Shown here: positions 16,583 to 24,819 of the stretch, piece after piece
How positions within the stretch are numbered: the first letter of the stretch is position 1
How the letters are laid out: each line of letters starts with the position of its first letter
Assembly (NCBI RefSeq): GCF_036002945.1
Contig: NZ_CP108529.1
Location: 4,893,001-4,957,000, forward strand
Direction of reading: 5' to 3'
DNA from: Streptomyces sp. NBC_01224
GTDB lineage: Bacteria; Actinomycetota; Actinomycetes; Streptomycetales; Streptomycetaceae
DNA: 64,000 bases
Program-made: the position numbers and the translations under genes
Notes under the pieces: generated by a model
What the model was told of the DNA's origin: nothing
Databases searched by the model: none
What the model saw: only the letters and a program-made list of their open reading frames with translations

Positions 16583-16608
16583 TGGGGGCGACGATGACGT
16601 CGCCCCCA
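16583..16608 (+). promoter_or_regulatory. Hairpin in the fbaA leader
   Basis: Eleven-base perfect arms (16583-16593 and 16598-16608) around the loop ATGA lie 48 bases before the fbaA start. It could stabilise the mRNA or serve regulation; no known riboswitch fold is apparent. Confidence 0.5.
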
Positions 16609-16656
16609 GGTCAGGGAACCAGCAACGCACACCCGCACATCCCAAGGAGCGGACAG

Positions 16657-17688
16657 ATGCCCATCGCAACCCCCGAGGTCTACGCCGAGATGCTCGACCG
16701 GGCGAAGGCAGGCAAGTTCGCCTACCCGGCCATCAATGTGACGTCGACCCAGACCCTGCACGCTGCACTGCGCGGCTTCGCGGAGGCGGAGAGCGACGGC
16801 ATCGTCCAGATCTCCACCGGTGGGGCGGAGTTCCTGGGCGGCCAGCACAACAAGGACATGGTGACGGGCGCCGTCGCCCTCGCCGAGTTCGCGCACATCG
16901 TCGCCGCCAAGTACGACGTCACGGTCGCGCTGCACACCGACCACTGCCCCAAGGACAAGCTGGACGGTTATGTACGTCCGCTGCTCGACATCTCCGCCGA
17001 GCGCGTAGCCAAGGGCCAGAACCCGCTGTTCCAGTCCCACATGTGGGACGGCTCGGCCGAGACCCTCGCCGACAACCTGGCCATCGGCCAGGAGCTGCTC
17101 GCCAAGGCCGCCGCCGCCAAGATCATTCTTGAGGTCGAGATCACCCCGACCGGTGGCGAGGAGGACGGCGTCACGCACGAGATCAACGACGAGCTGTACA
17201 CGACCGTCGACGACGCGCTGCGTACCGCCGAGGCGCTCGGCCTGGGCGAGAAGGGCCGCTACCTGCTGGCCGCCTCCTTCGGCAACGTCCACGGCGTCTA
17301 CAAGCCGGGCAACGTCGTGCTCCGTCCCGAGCTGCTGAAGGACCTCCAGGAGGGCGTCGCCGCCAAGTACGGCAAGGCCGCTGGTAGCCACCCCTTCGAT
17401 TTCGTCTTCCACGGCGGCTCCGGCTCCACCGAGCAGGAGATCGCCACCGCGCTGGAGAACGGCGTCGTGAAGATGAACCTCGACACCGACACCCAGTACG
17501 CCTTCACCCGCCCGATCGTGGACCACGTGTTCCGTAACTACGACGGTGTGCTGAAGGTCGACGGCGAGGTCGGCAACAAGAAGGTCTACGACCCGCGCAG
17601 CTGGGGCAAGTCCGCCGAGGCGGGCATGGCCAAGCGCGTCACGGAGGCCTGCGCCAACCTGCGTTCCACCGGCACCAAGCTGAAGTAG
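16657..17688 (+). CDS. fbaA: Class II fructose-bisphosphate aldolase
   Basis: The 343-residue zinc-dependent aldolase cleaves fructose 1,6-bisphosphate to glyceraldehyde 3-phosphate and dihydroxyacetone phosphate. Diagnostic elements are ALHTDHCPKD with the catalytic Asp and first zinc His, GEEDGV, ASFGNVHGVYKPG with a further zinc His, FHGGSGS and NLDTDTQYAFT. The ATG at 16657 follows AAGGAG at normal spacing and is preferred to an earlier in-frame start inside the leader hairpin. The gene is monocistronic, ending in a hairpin. Confidence 0.98.
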   Translation: MPIATPEVYAEMLDRAKAGKFAYPAINVTSTQTLHAALRGFAEAESDGIVQISTGGAEFLGGQHNKDMVTGAVALAEFAHIVAAKYDVTVALHTDHCPKDKLDGYVRPLLDISAERVAKGQNPLFQSHMWDGSAETLADNLAIGQELLAKAAAAKIILEVEITPTGGEEDGVTHEINDELYTTVDDALRTAEALGLGEKGRYLLAASFGNVHGVYKPGNVVLRPELLKDLQEGVAAKYGKAAGSHPFDFVFHGGSGSTEQEIATALENGVVKMNLDTDTQYAFTRPIVDHVFRNYDGVLKVDGEVGNKKVYDPRSWGKSAEAGMAKRVTEACANLRSTGTKLK

Positions 17689-17706
17689 CAGCCGGTACGA
17701 AGTGTG

Positions 17707-17745
17707 GCCGTGGGCCCGGTACCCCTTGGGTGCCGGGCCCACGGC
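17707..17745 (+). terminator. Hairpin terminator of fbaA
   Basis: Thirteen-base perfect arms (17707-17719 and 17733-17745) lie 19 bases after the stop. There is no T tract, as is usual in this genus. Confidence 0.75.
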
Positions 17746-17774
17746 ATGTCCGAGAGAAGAAGTGAGGGATCCCT

Positions 17775-18950
17775 GTGAGTTCCAGCGCCCGCTATGACTT
17801 CGACACCGTCGTCGACCGCCGGGGCACCTGGTGCGTCCAGTGGGACGGGGTCGCGGACCGGTTCGGGGTGGACGGACTGCTGCCGTTCACCATCTCCGAC
17901 ATGGACTTCGAGACCGCACCGGAGGTGCTGAGCGCGCTGCGGACCCGTCTCGATCACGGGGTGTTCGGCTACACGACCTGGCAGCAGGACGACTTCCGCT
18001 CGGCGATAGCCCACTGGTACGGGACCCGGTACGGGACACGGATCGACACCGGGCAGCTGGTGTACGGGCCGTCCGTGCTCAGCCAGCTCTCGCAGCTGCT
18101 GCAGATGTGGACGGCCGAGGGCGAGGGCGTGGTCGTCCACGCCCCGACGTACGACGGTTTCCGTAAGGCGATCACCGGGCTCGGGCGCGAGCTGCGGGGC
18201 GTGCCGGTGGGGGACACGGCCGCACTGGAACGTGAGCTCGCCCGCCCCGACAGCAAGGTCCTTCTCGTGTGCTCGCCGCACAACCCGACGGGCCGGGTAT
18301 GGACGGAGGCCGAACTGGGCGAGATGTCGGCGCTCGCCGCGCGGCACGGGGTCGCGGTGATCAGCGACGAGATCCATGCGGACTTCGTGCACGAGGGGCA
18401 TGTGCATGTGCCGTGGACGCGGGTCGGGGGCGACGGGCGCTGGGCGGTGATCTCCTCCGCGTCGAAGGCGTTCAACTTCCCGGCGCTGACCGGCTCGTAC
18501 GGGCTGATCGGCGATCCGGCCGACCGGGCGGAGTTCCTGCGCCGGATGGAGACGGCAGAGGGGCTCGCCTCCCCGGCGGTGCTGTCACTGACCGCGCACA
18601 TCGCCGCATACCGGGAGGCCGGGGCGTGGCTGGACGAGGTCCGCGCGTATGTCGCCGGGAATCTGGCGCTGGTCGCGGAGCGGCTGAACGAGGCGTTCCC
18701 GGAACTGGGATGGCAGCCGCCACAGGCCGGCTATCTGGCGTGGATCGATCTGCGCCCGGCGGGAATCGGCGACGACGAGGCGTTGCAGCGGGTGCTGATC
18801 GAGCGCGAAAAGGTCGCGGTGATGCCGGGGGCGGTGTACGGGGCGGAGGGCTTCGTGCGGCTGAACGTCGGTTGTCCGCGGTCCAAGGCGGAGGCGGGCG
18901 TGGAGGCACTGATCCGGGGCGTACGGGCCGTGGCGCAAGGCGCGTCGTAG
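17775..18950 (+). CDS. MalY/PatB-type pyridoxal-phosphate C-S lyase
   Basis: The 391-residue fold-type I PLP enzyme is read from GTG 17775 with GAGG about ten bases upstream. It shows the PatB/MalY signature: FTISDMDFETAPEV near the start, VFGYTTW, CSPHNPTGRVW, SDEIHADFVHEG, and the PLP lysine in SSASKAFNFPAL. Members split cystathionine or cysteine S-conjugates to a thiol, pyruvate and ammonia; MalY also binds a regulator in E. coli. No methionine or maltose genes are adjacent, so the physiological substrate is open. A hairpin ends the gene. Confidence 0.9.
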   Translation: MSSSARYDFDTVVDRRGTWCVQWDGVADRFGVDGLLPFTISDMDFETAPEVLSALRTRLDHGVFGYTTWQQDDFRSAIAHWYGTRYGTRIDTGQLVYGPSVLSQLSQLLQMWTAEGEGVVVHAPTYDGFRKAITGLGRELRGVPVGDTAALERELARPDSKVLLVCSPHNPTGRVWTEAELGEMSALAARHGVAVISDEIHADFVHEGHVHVPWTRVGGDGRWAVISSASKAFNFPALTGSYGLIGDPADRAEFLRRMETAEGLASPAVLSLTAHIAAYREAGAWLDEVRAYVAGNLALVAERLNEAFPELGWQPPQAGYLAWIDLRPAGIGDDEALQRVLIEREKVAVMPGAVYGAEGFVRLNVGCPRSKAEAGVEALIRGVRAVAQGAS

Positions 18951-18972
18951 GGTCGGGTGCCGACCGTGGCCA

Positions 18973-18993
18973 CCCCGGGCACCCCGCCCGGGG
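18973..18993 (+). terminator. Short hairpin terminator
   Basis: CCCCGGGC (18973-18980) and GCCCGGGG (18986-18993) pair around a 5-base loop, 22 bases after the lyase stop, with CTTTT shortly downstream. Confidence 0.6.
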
Positions 18994-19065
18994 CATGGGC
19001 CTTTTAAGCGGGTCGGCGAGGTTCTGGACGGGCTGAACACGGCGGGGTTCGTCGCGCTCGCCGGC

Positions 19066-19353
19066 GTGGGCACCACCCAGTCCGACGGCTTCGACGACTG
19101 CACCGAAGCCGCCCACGCGCGCGGCGGCAGCCTCGCCGGCCTCGTCGGGTTCTGCTACTACACGCGGCAGGACGCCGAACGTGCGCGGGACACGGGCCGT
19201 CTCACCCTGGCGTTCCGGGGTGCCCCGGACGGCAGCACCCGGACGATGGAACACGCCGGCGGGATCGTCGTCCGGGCGTTCCGCGCGGCCGGATTCCACG
19301 TGGACCGGAACGGCACGGGAGACAGCCGCCCCTCCGTCGCCCTGACCGGCTGA
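19066..19353 (+). pseudogene. C-terminal portion of a DUF6891-like protein, probably front-truncated
   Basis: The frame (GTG at 19066) encodes 95 residues, and the match to coding sequence clearly extends upstream (LDGLNTAGFVALAGVGTT) to about 19000 without any start codon or ribosome site. GFCYYTRQDAERARDTGRLT resembles the GFxxxxxQDxERA...GxLxLAFG pattern of DUF6891 proteins, recalled from memory. The N-terminal half of that family is missing, cut off at the preceding terminator. I read it as a truncated gene of unknown function. Confidence 0.5.
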
Positions 19354-19418
19354 CAGAACCTCGCCGAGCCGTCTTCGCCCCTATGGCCCTCCCGGCGGGG
19401 AGCGGCGATGCTGCTCGT

Positions 19419-20981
19419 ATGCCTGACGCAGAGACGGGAGCCATCCGCGTCGCTTCCCCCACCGGACGCTGGGTCATCCTCACCACCGTCCTCGGCTCCA
19501 GCATGGCCCTGCTCGACTCCACCGTCATCAACGTCGCCCTGCCCCGCATCGGCAAGGACCTCGGCACCGATCTGGCCGCCCTCCAGTGGACCGTCAACGC
19601 CTACATGCTGACCCTCGCCGGGCTGATCCTCCTCGGTGGCGCCCTCGGCGACCGGTACGGCCGGCGGCGGGTCTTCGCCATCGGAGTCGTCTGGTTCGCC
19701 GCCGCGTCCGTGATGTGCGGTATCTCGCCGAACGCCGCCGTCCTGATCGCCGCCCGCGCCCTCCAGGGCATCGGCGGGGCTCTCCTCACACCCGGTTCGC
19801 TGGCACTGATCCAGGCGAGCTTCCATCCGGACGACCGGGCCCGCGCGGTCGGAGTGTGGTCGGGGCTCGGCGGGGTCGGCGCCGCCATCGGGCCGTTCGT
19901 CGGTGGCTGGCTCGTCGACGGGCCCGGCTGGCGATGGGTGTTCCTGCTCAACGTGCCGCTCGCCGCGGTCTGTCTGCCGGTGGCGCTGCGCCACGTACCG
20001 GAATCGCGCGACCCCGACGCACACGGGCGCTTCGACGTGCTGGGCGCCGTGCTCGGCGCGCTCGCCCTCGCCCTGGTGACCTATGCGCTGATCGAGGCGC
20101 CGGGACAGGGGGCGTCCGCGGTGGTGATCGGGGCGGCCGTCGGCGGGATCGTCCTCGGGGCGGTGTTCGTGCAGGTGGAGCGGCGGCGGGCGGACCCGAT
20201 GCTGCCGTCGTCGGTGTTCGCGTCCCGGCAGTTCACCGTCGTCAACATCATCACTCTCTGTGTGTACGCGGCGTTCGGCGGCTACTTCTTCCTCTCCGCG
20301 ATCCAGCTCCAGGTCGTGGCCGGGTACTCGGCTCTCGGCGCCGGCACGGCCCTGCTGCCCACGACCGTGCTGATGCTGCTCTTCTCGGCCTCCTCGGGCG
20401 AACTGGGGCAGCGCATCGGGCCTCGCATTCCGCTCACCGTCGGCCCCCTGGTCGCCGCCACCGGAATGCTCCTGATGCTGCGGGTCGGGCCGGGGTCGAA
20501 CTCCGTCTCCGCCTACTTCGCCGATGTGTTTCCCGCAGTCGGTGTGCTCGGCGTCGGACTCGTCACCCTGGTGGCACCGCTCACCGCGACCGTCCTGGCC
20601 TCCGTGGACACCGCACGGGCCGGCCTCGCCAGCGGGATCAACAACGCGGCCGCCCGCGCCGCCGGGCTGATCGCGGTGGCCGCGCTACCGCTGCTCGCCG
20701 GGATGGGCCCGGAGGCCTACCGGAACGCCGACGAGTTCGCCGCGACGTTCCGGCGGGCCATGCCGATGTGTGCCGGGCTGCTCGTGCTGGGTTCATTGAT
20801 CGCCTGGGCGACCGTACGCAAGCCCCCCGTCACGGTGGACGGGAAGGAGAAGGCGCACCCCGAGTGCACGGTGCACTGCGGCGTCGTCGCCCCGCCCCTG
20901 GAACCCACGCACGAGGAGGCGGGGAAGCCGGGCGCGGACCGGCCCTCCCCGGGGCGCCCGGATACTCCCGGCGCGAACTGA
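19419..20981 (+). CDS. MFS drug exporter, DHA2 (14-helix) family
   Basis: The 520-residue protein has about 14 membrane segments. The DHA2 hallmarks are LDSTVINVALPRIGKDLG, then LQWTVNAYMLTLAGLILLGGALGDRYGRRRVF (motif A) and GVWSGLGGVGAAIGPFVGGW (motif C). It would export amphipathic drugs with proton antiport. The ATG at 19419 is chosen by homology of the start; 19383 is possible, and neither has a good ribosome site. The C-terminal ~60 residues are a hydrophilic, Pro/His-rich tail. No regulator is adjacent. Confidence 0.9.
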   Translation: MPDAETGAIRVASPTGRWVILTTVLGSSMALLDSTVINVALPRIGKDLGTDLAALQWTVNAYMLTLAGLILLGGALGDRYGRRRVFAIGVVWFAAASVMCGISPNAAVLIAARALQGIGGALLTPGSLALIQASFHPDDRARAVGVWSGLGGVGAAIGPFVGGWLVDGPGWRWVFLLNVPLAAVCLPVALRHVPESRDPDAHGRFDVLGAVLGALALALVTYALIEAPGQGASAVVIGAAVGGIVLGAVFVQVERRRADPMLPSSVFASRQFTVVNIITLCVYAAFGGYFFLSAIQLQVVAGYSALGAGTALLPTTVLMLLFSASSGELGQRIGPRIPLTVGPLVAATGMLLMLRVGPGSNSVSAYFADVFPAVGVLGVGLVTLVAPLTATVLASVDTARAGLASGINNAAARAAGLIAVAALPLLAGMGPEAYRNADEFAATFRRAMPMCAGLLVLGSLIAWATVRKPPVTVDGKEKAHPECTVHCGVVAPPLEPTHEEAGKPGADRPSPGRPDTPGAN

Positions 20982-21038
20982 CCCACCGCACGGCGCCCGG
21001 GTACCCCCGGAGCGCATCTGCCAGGCACACTTGAACCC

Positions 21039-21452
21039 ATGTCGATCCACGAGAACCTGCTCGGGGGGCCTCCCCCGACCCACCTGCCCGACGACCCGGA
21101 GCCGCGCGAGCTGCTCGCGAGCGGCACGGCCCCCGCCGACGTCGCCGCGAAGTACCCGACCTCCTCCCTGGCCTGGGCACAGCTCGCCGACGAGGCGTTC
21201 GAGGGCGGCCGCGTCATCGAGTCGTACGCCTACGCCCGCACCGGCTACCACCGCGGCCTCGACGCGCTGCGCAGGGCCGGCTGGAAGGGCCACGGCCCCG
21301 TACCGTTCGAGCACGAGCCGAACCGCGGCTTCCTGCGCGCCCTGCACGCCCTGGCGCGGGCCGCCCAGGCGATCGGTGAGCAGGAGGAGTACGAGCGCTG
21401 CTCGACGTTCCTGCGCGACTCCTCGCCGACCGCCGCCGAGACCCTCGGCTAG
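21039..21452 (+). CDS. DUF3151 family protein
   Basis: The complete 137-residue protein begins MSIHENLLGGPPPTHLPDD and contains SLAWAQLADEAFEGG, YAYARTGYHRGLDALRRAGWKG and NRGFLRALHALARAA, the recognisable DUF3151 pattern of actinobacteria. Function is unknown. The ATG has no clear ribosome site. A terminator hairpin follows. Confidence 0.88.
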   Translation: MSIHENLLGGPPPTHLPDDPEPRELLASGTAPADVAAKYPTSSLAWAQLADEAFEGGRVIESYAYARTGYHRGLDALRRAGWKGHGPVPFEHEPNRGFLRALHALARAAQAIGEQEEYERCSTFLRDSSPTAAETLG

Positions 21453-21526
21453 AGGCGACCGAACCTCTCGGCCGGGGGCGACCGAGCTCCTCGGCCAGAC
21501 GTACACGTACACCTTGTGACGTTCCG

Positions 21527-21558
21527 GACCCCGCAGATGTACCGGTATCTGCGGGGTC
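21527..21558 (+). terminator. Hairpin terminator upstream of the kyn genes
   Basis: Twelve-base perfect arms (21527-21538 and 21547-21558) and an 8-base loop separate DUF3151 from the kynurenine genes. A TAGGAT box at 21582-21587 is the best -10 candidate for kynA. Confidence 0.75.
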
Positions 21559-21665
21559 TGCGCGCTCCTGAGGGCTCCGTTTAGGATGCGGGCAGGGGAC
21601 CGGAGCTCCACCACCTCACGGAAGGGGCGGACCGCTACCCGGAAGCTCGTGTCGAGGAGACAGCA

Positions 21666-22514
21666 ATGTCGACGATCCACCCCGACCCCGAAGCCACCGG
21701 TGCGCAGACCCCGCACCTCGACTTCGCGGGAACGACTCCGTACGAGGACTATGTCCAGGCGGATGTCCTGACCCATCTCCAGCACCTTCGCTCCGACGAT
21801 CCGGGCGAAATGGTCTTCCTGGTCACCACCCAGGTCATGGAACTGTGGTTCACCGTCATCGTCCACGAGTGGGAGACCGCCGCGCACGCCCTGCGCGAGG
21901 ACCGGCTGCCCGTCGCACGCGACGCGCTCAAGCGGTCGGTGCGGGAACTGGAGGCGCTCAACGCCTCCTGGACGCCGCTCGCCCAGCTCACCCCCGCCCA
22001 GTTCAACTCCTACCGCGCCGCCCTCGGTGAGGGATCCGGCTTCCAGTCGGCGATGTACCGGCGGATGGAGTTCCTGCTCGGCGACAAGTCCGCGTCCATG
22101 CTGGTGCCGCACCGGGGCGCGCCCCGCGTCCACGCCGAGCTGGAGAAGGCGCTCGGCGAACCGAGTCTGTACGACGAGACGCTCGCCCTGCTCGCCCGGC
22201 GCGGCCACGCCGTACCGCAGGCCGTGCTCGGCCGGGACCTGACGCAGAAGTACGAGCCGTCCCCCGAGGTCGAGGCCGTCTGGGCGGAGATCTACGCCAA
22301 CCCCGACCAGCACGACGAGCTGGTCCGGCTCGGCGAGGCGCTCACCGACGTCGGTGAACTGGTGTGGCGCTGGCGCAACGACCATCTCGTCGCCACCCGT
22401 CGCGCGATGGGTTCGAAGACCGGTACCGGCGGTTCCGCGGGGGTCGCGTGGCTGGAGAAACGGGCCACGAAGAACGTCTTCCCCGAGCTGTGGACGGCGC
22501 GCAGCCATGTCTGA
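21666..22514 (+). CDS. kynA: Tryptophan 2,3-dioxygenase
   Basis: The 282-residue heme enzyme opens the indole ring of tryptophan to N-formylkynurenine. Typical TDO sequence is visible: LDFAGTTPYEDYVQADVL, DDPGEMVFLVTTQVMELWF (substrate-binding helix), GEGSGFQSAMYRRMEFLLGD and WRWRNDHLVATRRAMGSKTG. GAGGAGACAGCA precedes the ATG. The stop overlaps the start of the kynureninase gene by eight bases, so the two are translated together. Confidence 0.96.
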   Translation: MSTIHPDPEATGAQTPHLDFAGTTPYEDYVQADVLTHLQHLRSDDPGEMVFLVTTQVMELWFTVIVHEWETAAHALREDRLPVARDALKRSVRELEALNASWTPLAQLTPAQFNSYRAALGEGSGFQSAMYRRMEFLLGDKSASMLVPHRGAPRVHAELEKALGEPSLYDETLALLARRGHAVPQAVLGRDLTQKYEPSPEVEAVWAEIYANPDQHDELVRLGEALTDVGELVWRWRNDHLVATRRAMGSKTGTGGSAGVAWLEKRATKNVFPELWTARSHV

Positions 22515-23697
22515 GACCTTCGCCGCGCGGGCCGCGGCACTCGATGCCGCCGACCGGCTCGCCGATCTGCGCAAGCTGTTCACCCTCGACGACACCGTCT
22601 ACCTCGACGGCAACTCGCTCGGTGCGCTGCCCGCTCACGTACCCGCCCGGGTGCAGGAGGTCCTCACCCGCGAGTGGGGCGAGCTGCGCATCCGGTCCTG
22701 GGACGAGAGCGGCTGGTGGACCGCGCCCGAGCGGATCGGCGACCGCATCGCCCCGCTCGTCGGGGCCGCCGCCGGGCAGATCGTCGTCGGCGATTCGACC
22801 AGTGTGAACGTCTTCAAGGCCGTCGTCGCCGCGAGCCGGCTGGCGCCGGAGGGCCGCGACGAGATCCTCGTCGACGCGACGACATTTCCCACGGACGGAT
22901 ACATCGCCGCATCCGCGGCCCGGATGACCGGCCACCGGCTCGTCCCGGTCGCCCCCGCCGAGGTGCCGGACGCCCTCGGCCCCCGTACCGCGGCCGTCCT
23001 GCTCAACCATGTCGACTACCGCACCGGCAGGCTCCACGACCTGCCCGGACTCACCGCGGCCGTGCACGCGGCTGGCGGTCTCGCCGTCTGGGACCTGTGC
23101 CACAGCGCGGGCGCCCTGCCCGTCGGCCTCGACGCGCACGGCGTGGACCTCGCGGTCGGCTGCACGTACAAGTACCTGAACGGCGGCCCCGGTTCGCCCG
23201 CCTACCTGTACGTCGCCGAGCGCCACCAGACAGCCTTCGACTCGCCCCTGCCGGGGTGGACGTCGCACGCCGACCCGTTCGGCATGACACCGGGGTACGC
23301 CCCGGCGGACGGTGCCGTACGGGGCCGGGTCGGCACCCCCGACATCCTCTCCATGCTGGCGCTCGAAGCGTCGTTGGACGTGTGGAACGGGGTGTCGATC
23401 GAGGCGGTACGGGCCAAGTCCCTGGCGCTGACGGACTTCTTCCTGGAGTGCGTCGCCGCGTATGTGCCAGAGGGCCGGGTCACCTCCGTCACCCCGGCCG
23501 CGCACGCGGAGCGCGGCAGCCAGGTCGCGCTGCGGTGCGAGGAGGCGGAACCGGTGATGAGCGCGCTCATCGCGCGGGGCGTCGTCGGGGATCTGCGGCG
23601 GCCGGACGTGCTGCGGTTCGGGTTCACGCCGCTGTACGTGGGGTTCGCGGACGTGGAGCGGGCGGCGCGAGTACTGGGTGAGGTGCTGAAGCCCTAG
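22507..23697 (+). CDS. kynU: Kynureninase
   Basis: This 396-residue PLP enzyme hydrolyses kynurenine to anthranilate and alanine. Signatures are YLDGNSLGALP near the start, WGELRIRSWDESGWW, DSTSVNVFKAVVAA, WDLCHSAGALPVGLD, and the PLP lysine in CTYKYLNGGPGSP. It overlaps kynA by eight bases and precedes a formamidase-like hydrolase by ~140 bases. Anthranilate made here may feed tryptophan catabolism or secondary metabolites. Confidence 0.95.
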   Translation: MSETFAARAAALDAADRLADLRKLFTLDDTVYLDGNSLGALPAHVPARVQEVLTREWGELRIRSWDESGWWTAPERIGDRIAPLVGAAAGQIVVGDSTSVNVFKAVVAASRLAPEGRDEILVDATTFPTDGYIAASAARMTGHRLVPVAPAEVPDALGPRTAAVLLNHVDYRTGRLHDLPGLTAAVHAAGGLAVWDLCHSAGALPVGLDAHGVDLAVGCTYKYLNGGPGSPAYLYVAERHQTAFDSPLPGWTSHADPFGMTPGYAPADGAVRGRVGTPDILSMLALEASLDVWNGVSIEAVRAKSLALTDFFLECVAAYVPEGRVTSVTPAAHAERGSQVALRCEEAEPVMSALIARGVVGDLRRPDVLRFGFTPLYVGFADVERAARVLGEVLKP

Positions 23698-23838
23698 CAA
23701 CTGGGGCCCGGGGGCCCCTGCATGAATCTGTCGGCGGGGACGGGAACGTTCCGTACTGGTACCGTCCCCGCAGGTCAGGCCAGTTGGGCTGTTGGGTTGT
23801 TGAGCTGTTGGGCTCAGATACAGGACGGTTGGAGCAGC

Positions 23839-24714
23839 ATGTCGGATTCTGCCGCGCGTGATCGTGACGCAGCCGAGACCGAGTCGGCACTCTCGCATCC
23901 ACCGGTCGCCCCCGATGCATCGGCCCCCTACGGCAACCACCCCGACCAGGTGATCGACTTCTACGCCCCGCGCGACGGCCGGACCGGTGCGCCCGTCGTG
24001 GTCGTCCTGCACGGCGGGGCGTGGCGAGCGCCGTACGACCGGCAGCATGTGTCGCCGTTCGCGGACTTCCTGGCCCGGCGCGGTTTCGCCGTCGCCAGCG
24101 TCGAGTACCGGCGCGGCAGCGAGATCCCGCAGCAGCGGGGTTCCGGTCCGGTCGCGGGCCGTTGGCCGGAGACCTTCGACGACGTCGCCGCGGCGATGGA
24201 CGCACTGCCGGCCCTGCTGGCCAGGGAACTTCCGCAGGCCGACGCCCGGCGGATCGTCGTCACCGGGCACTCCGCCGGCGGGCAGCTCGCCCTGTGGGCC
24301 GCCGCCCGGCACGTACTGCCCGAGGGCTCGCCGTGGCGGCTGCCGGCGCCTCCGCCGCTGCGGGGCGTCGTCGCCCTCGCGCCGATCGCCGACTTCGCCA
24401 CGGCCGTCGAGCTGAATGTGTGCTCGGGGGCGGTCGGTCAATTCCTCGGCCGCGAGGAGGACTTCGAGGAGCGGGCCCCGCACGCCGACCCGGCCGTGCT
24501 GCTGCCCACCGGGATCGCGACCACGGTGGTGCAGGGCACCACCGACGTCGATGTGCCGCAGGCCGTCTCGGAGGCGTTCGTCGACGCGGCGGCGACGGCG
24601 GGGGAGACGGTGGGCCTGACCCTGCTGCCCGATGTCGGTCACTACCCGCTGATCGACCCGGCCAGCGACGCGTGCGCGGTGGTGGCGGAGGAGCTCACCC
24701 AGCTCGCCTGGTGA
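23839..24714 (+). CDS. Alpha/beta hydrolase, probable arylformamidase (kynurenine formamidase)
   Basis: The 291-residue hydrolase has GGAG five bases before ATG 23839. Its oxyanion motif is HGGAW (HGGxW, as in the animal-type kynurenine formamidases), its nucleophile elbow GHSAGGQ, and Asp/His are available as DVD and GHYPL near the end. The fold plus position directly after kynA-kynU suggests it hydrolyses N-formylkynurenine, completing the three-step route. This role is inferred: sequence-wise it could be another esterase. Confidence 0.8.
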   Translation: MSDSAARDRDAAETESALSHPPVAPDASAPYGNHPDQVIDFYAPRDGRTGAPVVVVLHGGAWRAPYDRQHVSPFADFLARRGFAVASVEYRRGSEIPQQRGSGPVAGRWPETFDDVAAAMDALPALLARELPQADARRIVVTGHSAGGQLALWAAARHVLPEGSPWRLPAPPPLRGVVALAPIADFATAVELNVCSGAVGQFLGREEDFEERAPHADPAVLLPTGIATTVVQGTTDVDVPQAVSEAFVDAAATAGETVGLTLLPDVGHYPLIDPASDACAVVAEELTQLAW

Positions 24715-24819
24715 GCGGGTGGTCCGGCGCCGGTGCGGCCCCGTAGTACTTGCGACGGACGGCGCAGGATCCGTATCGCTGCTGACGACCCGGGCCAATC
24801 CGGCCCCTACCTTGGAAAC

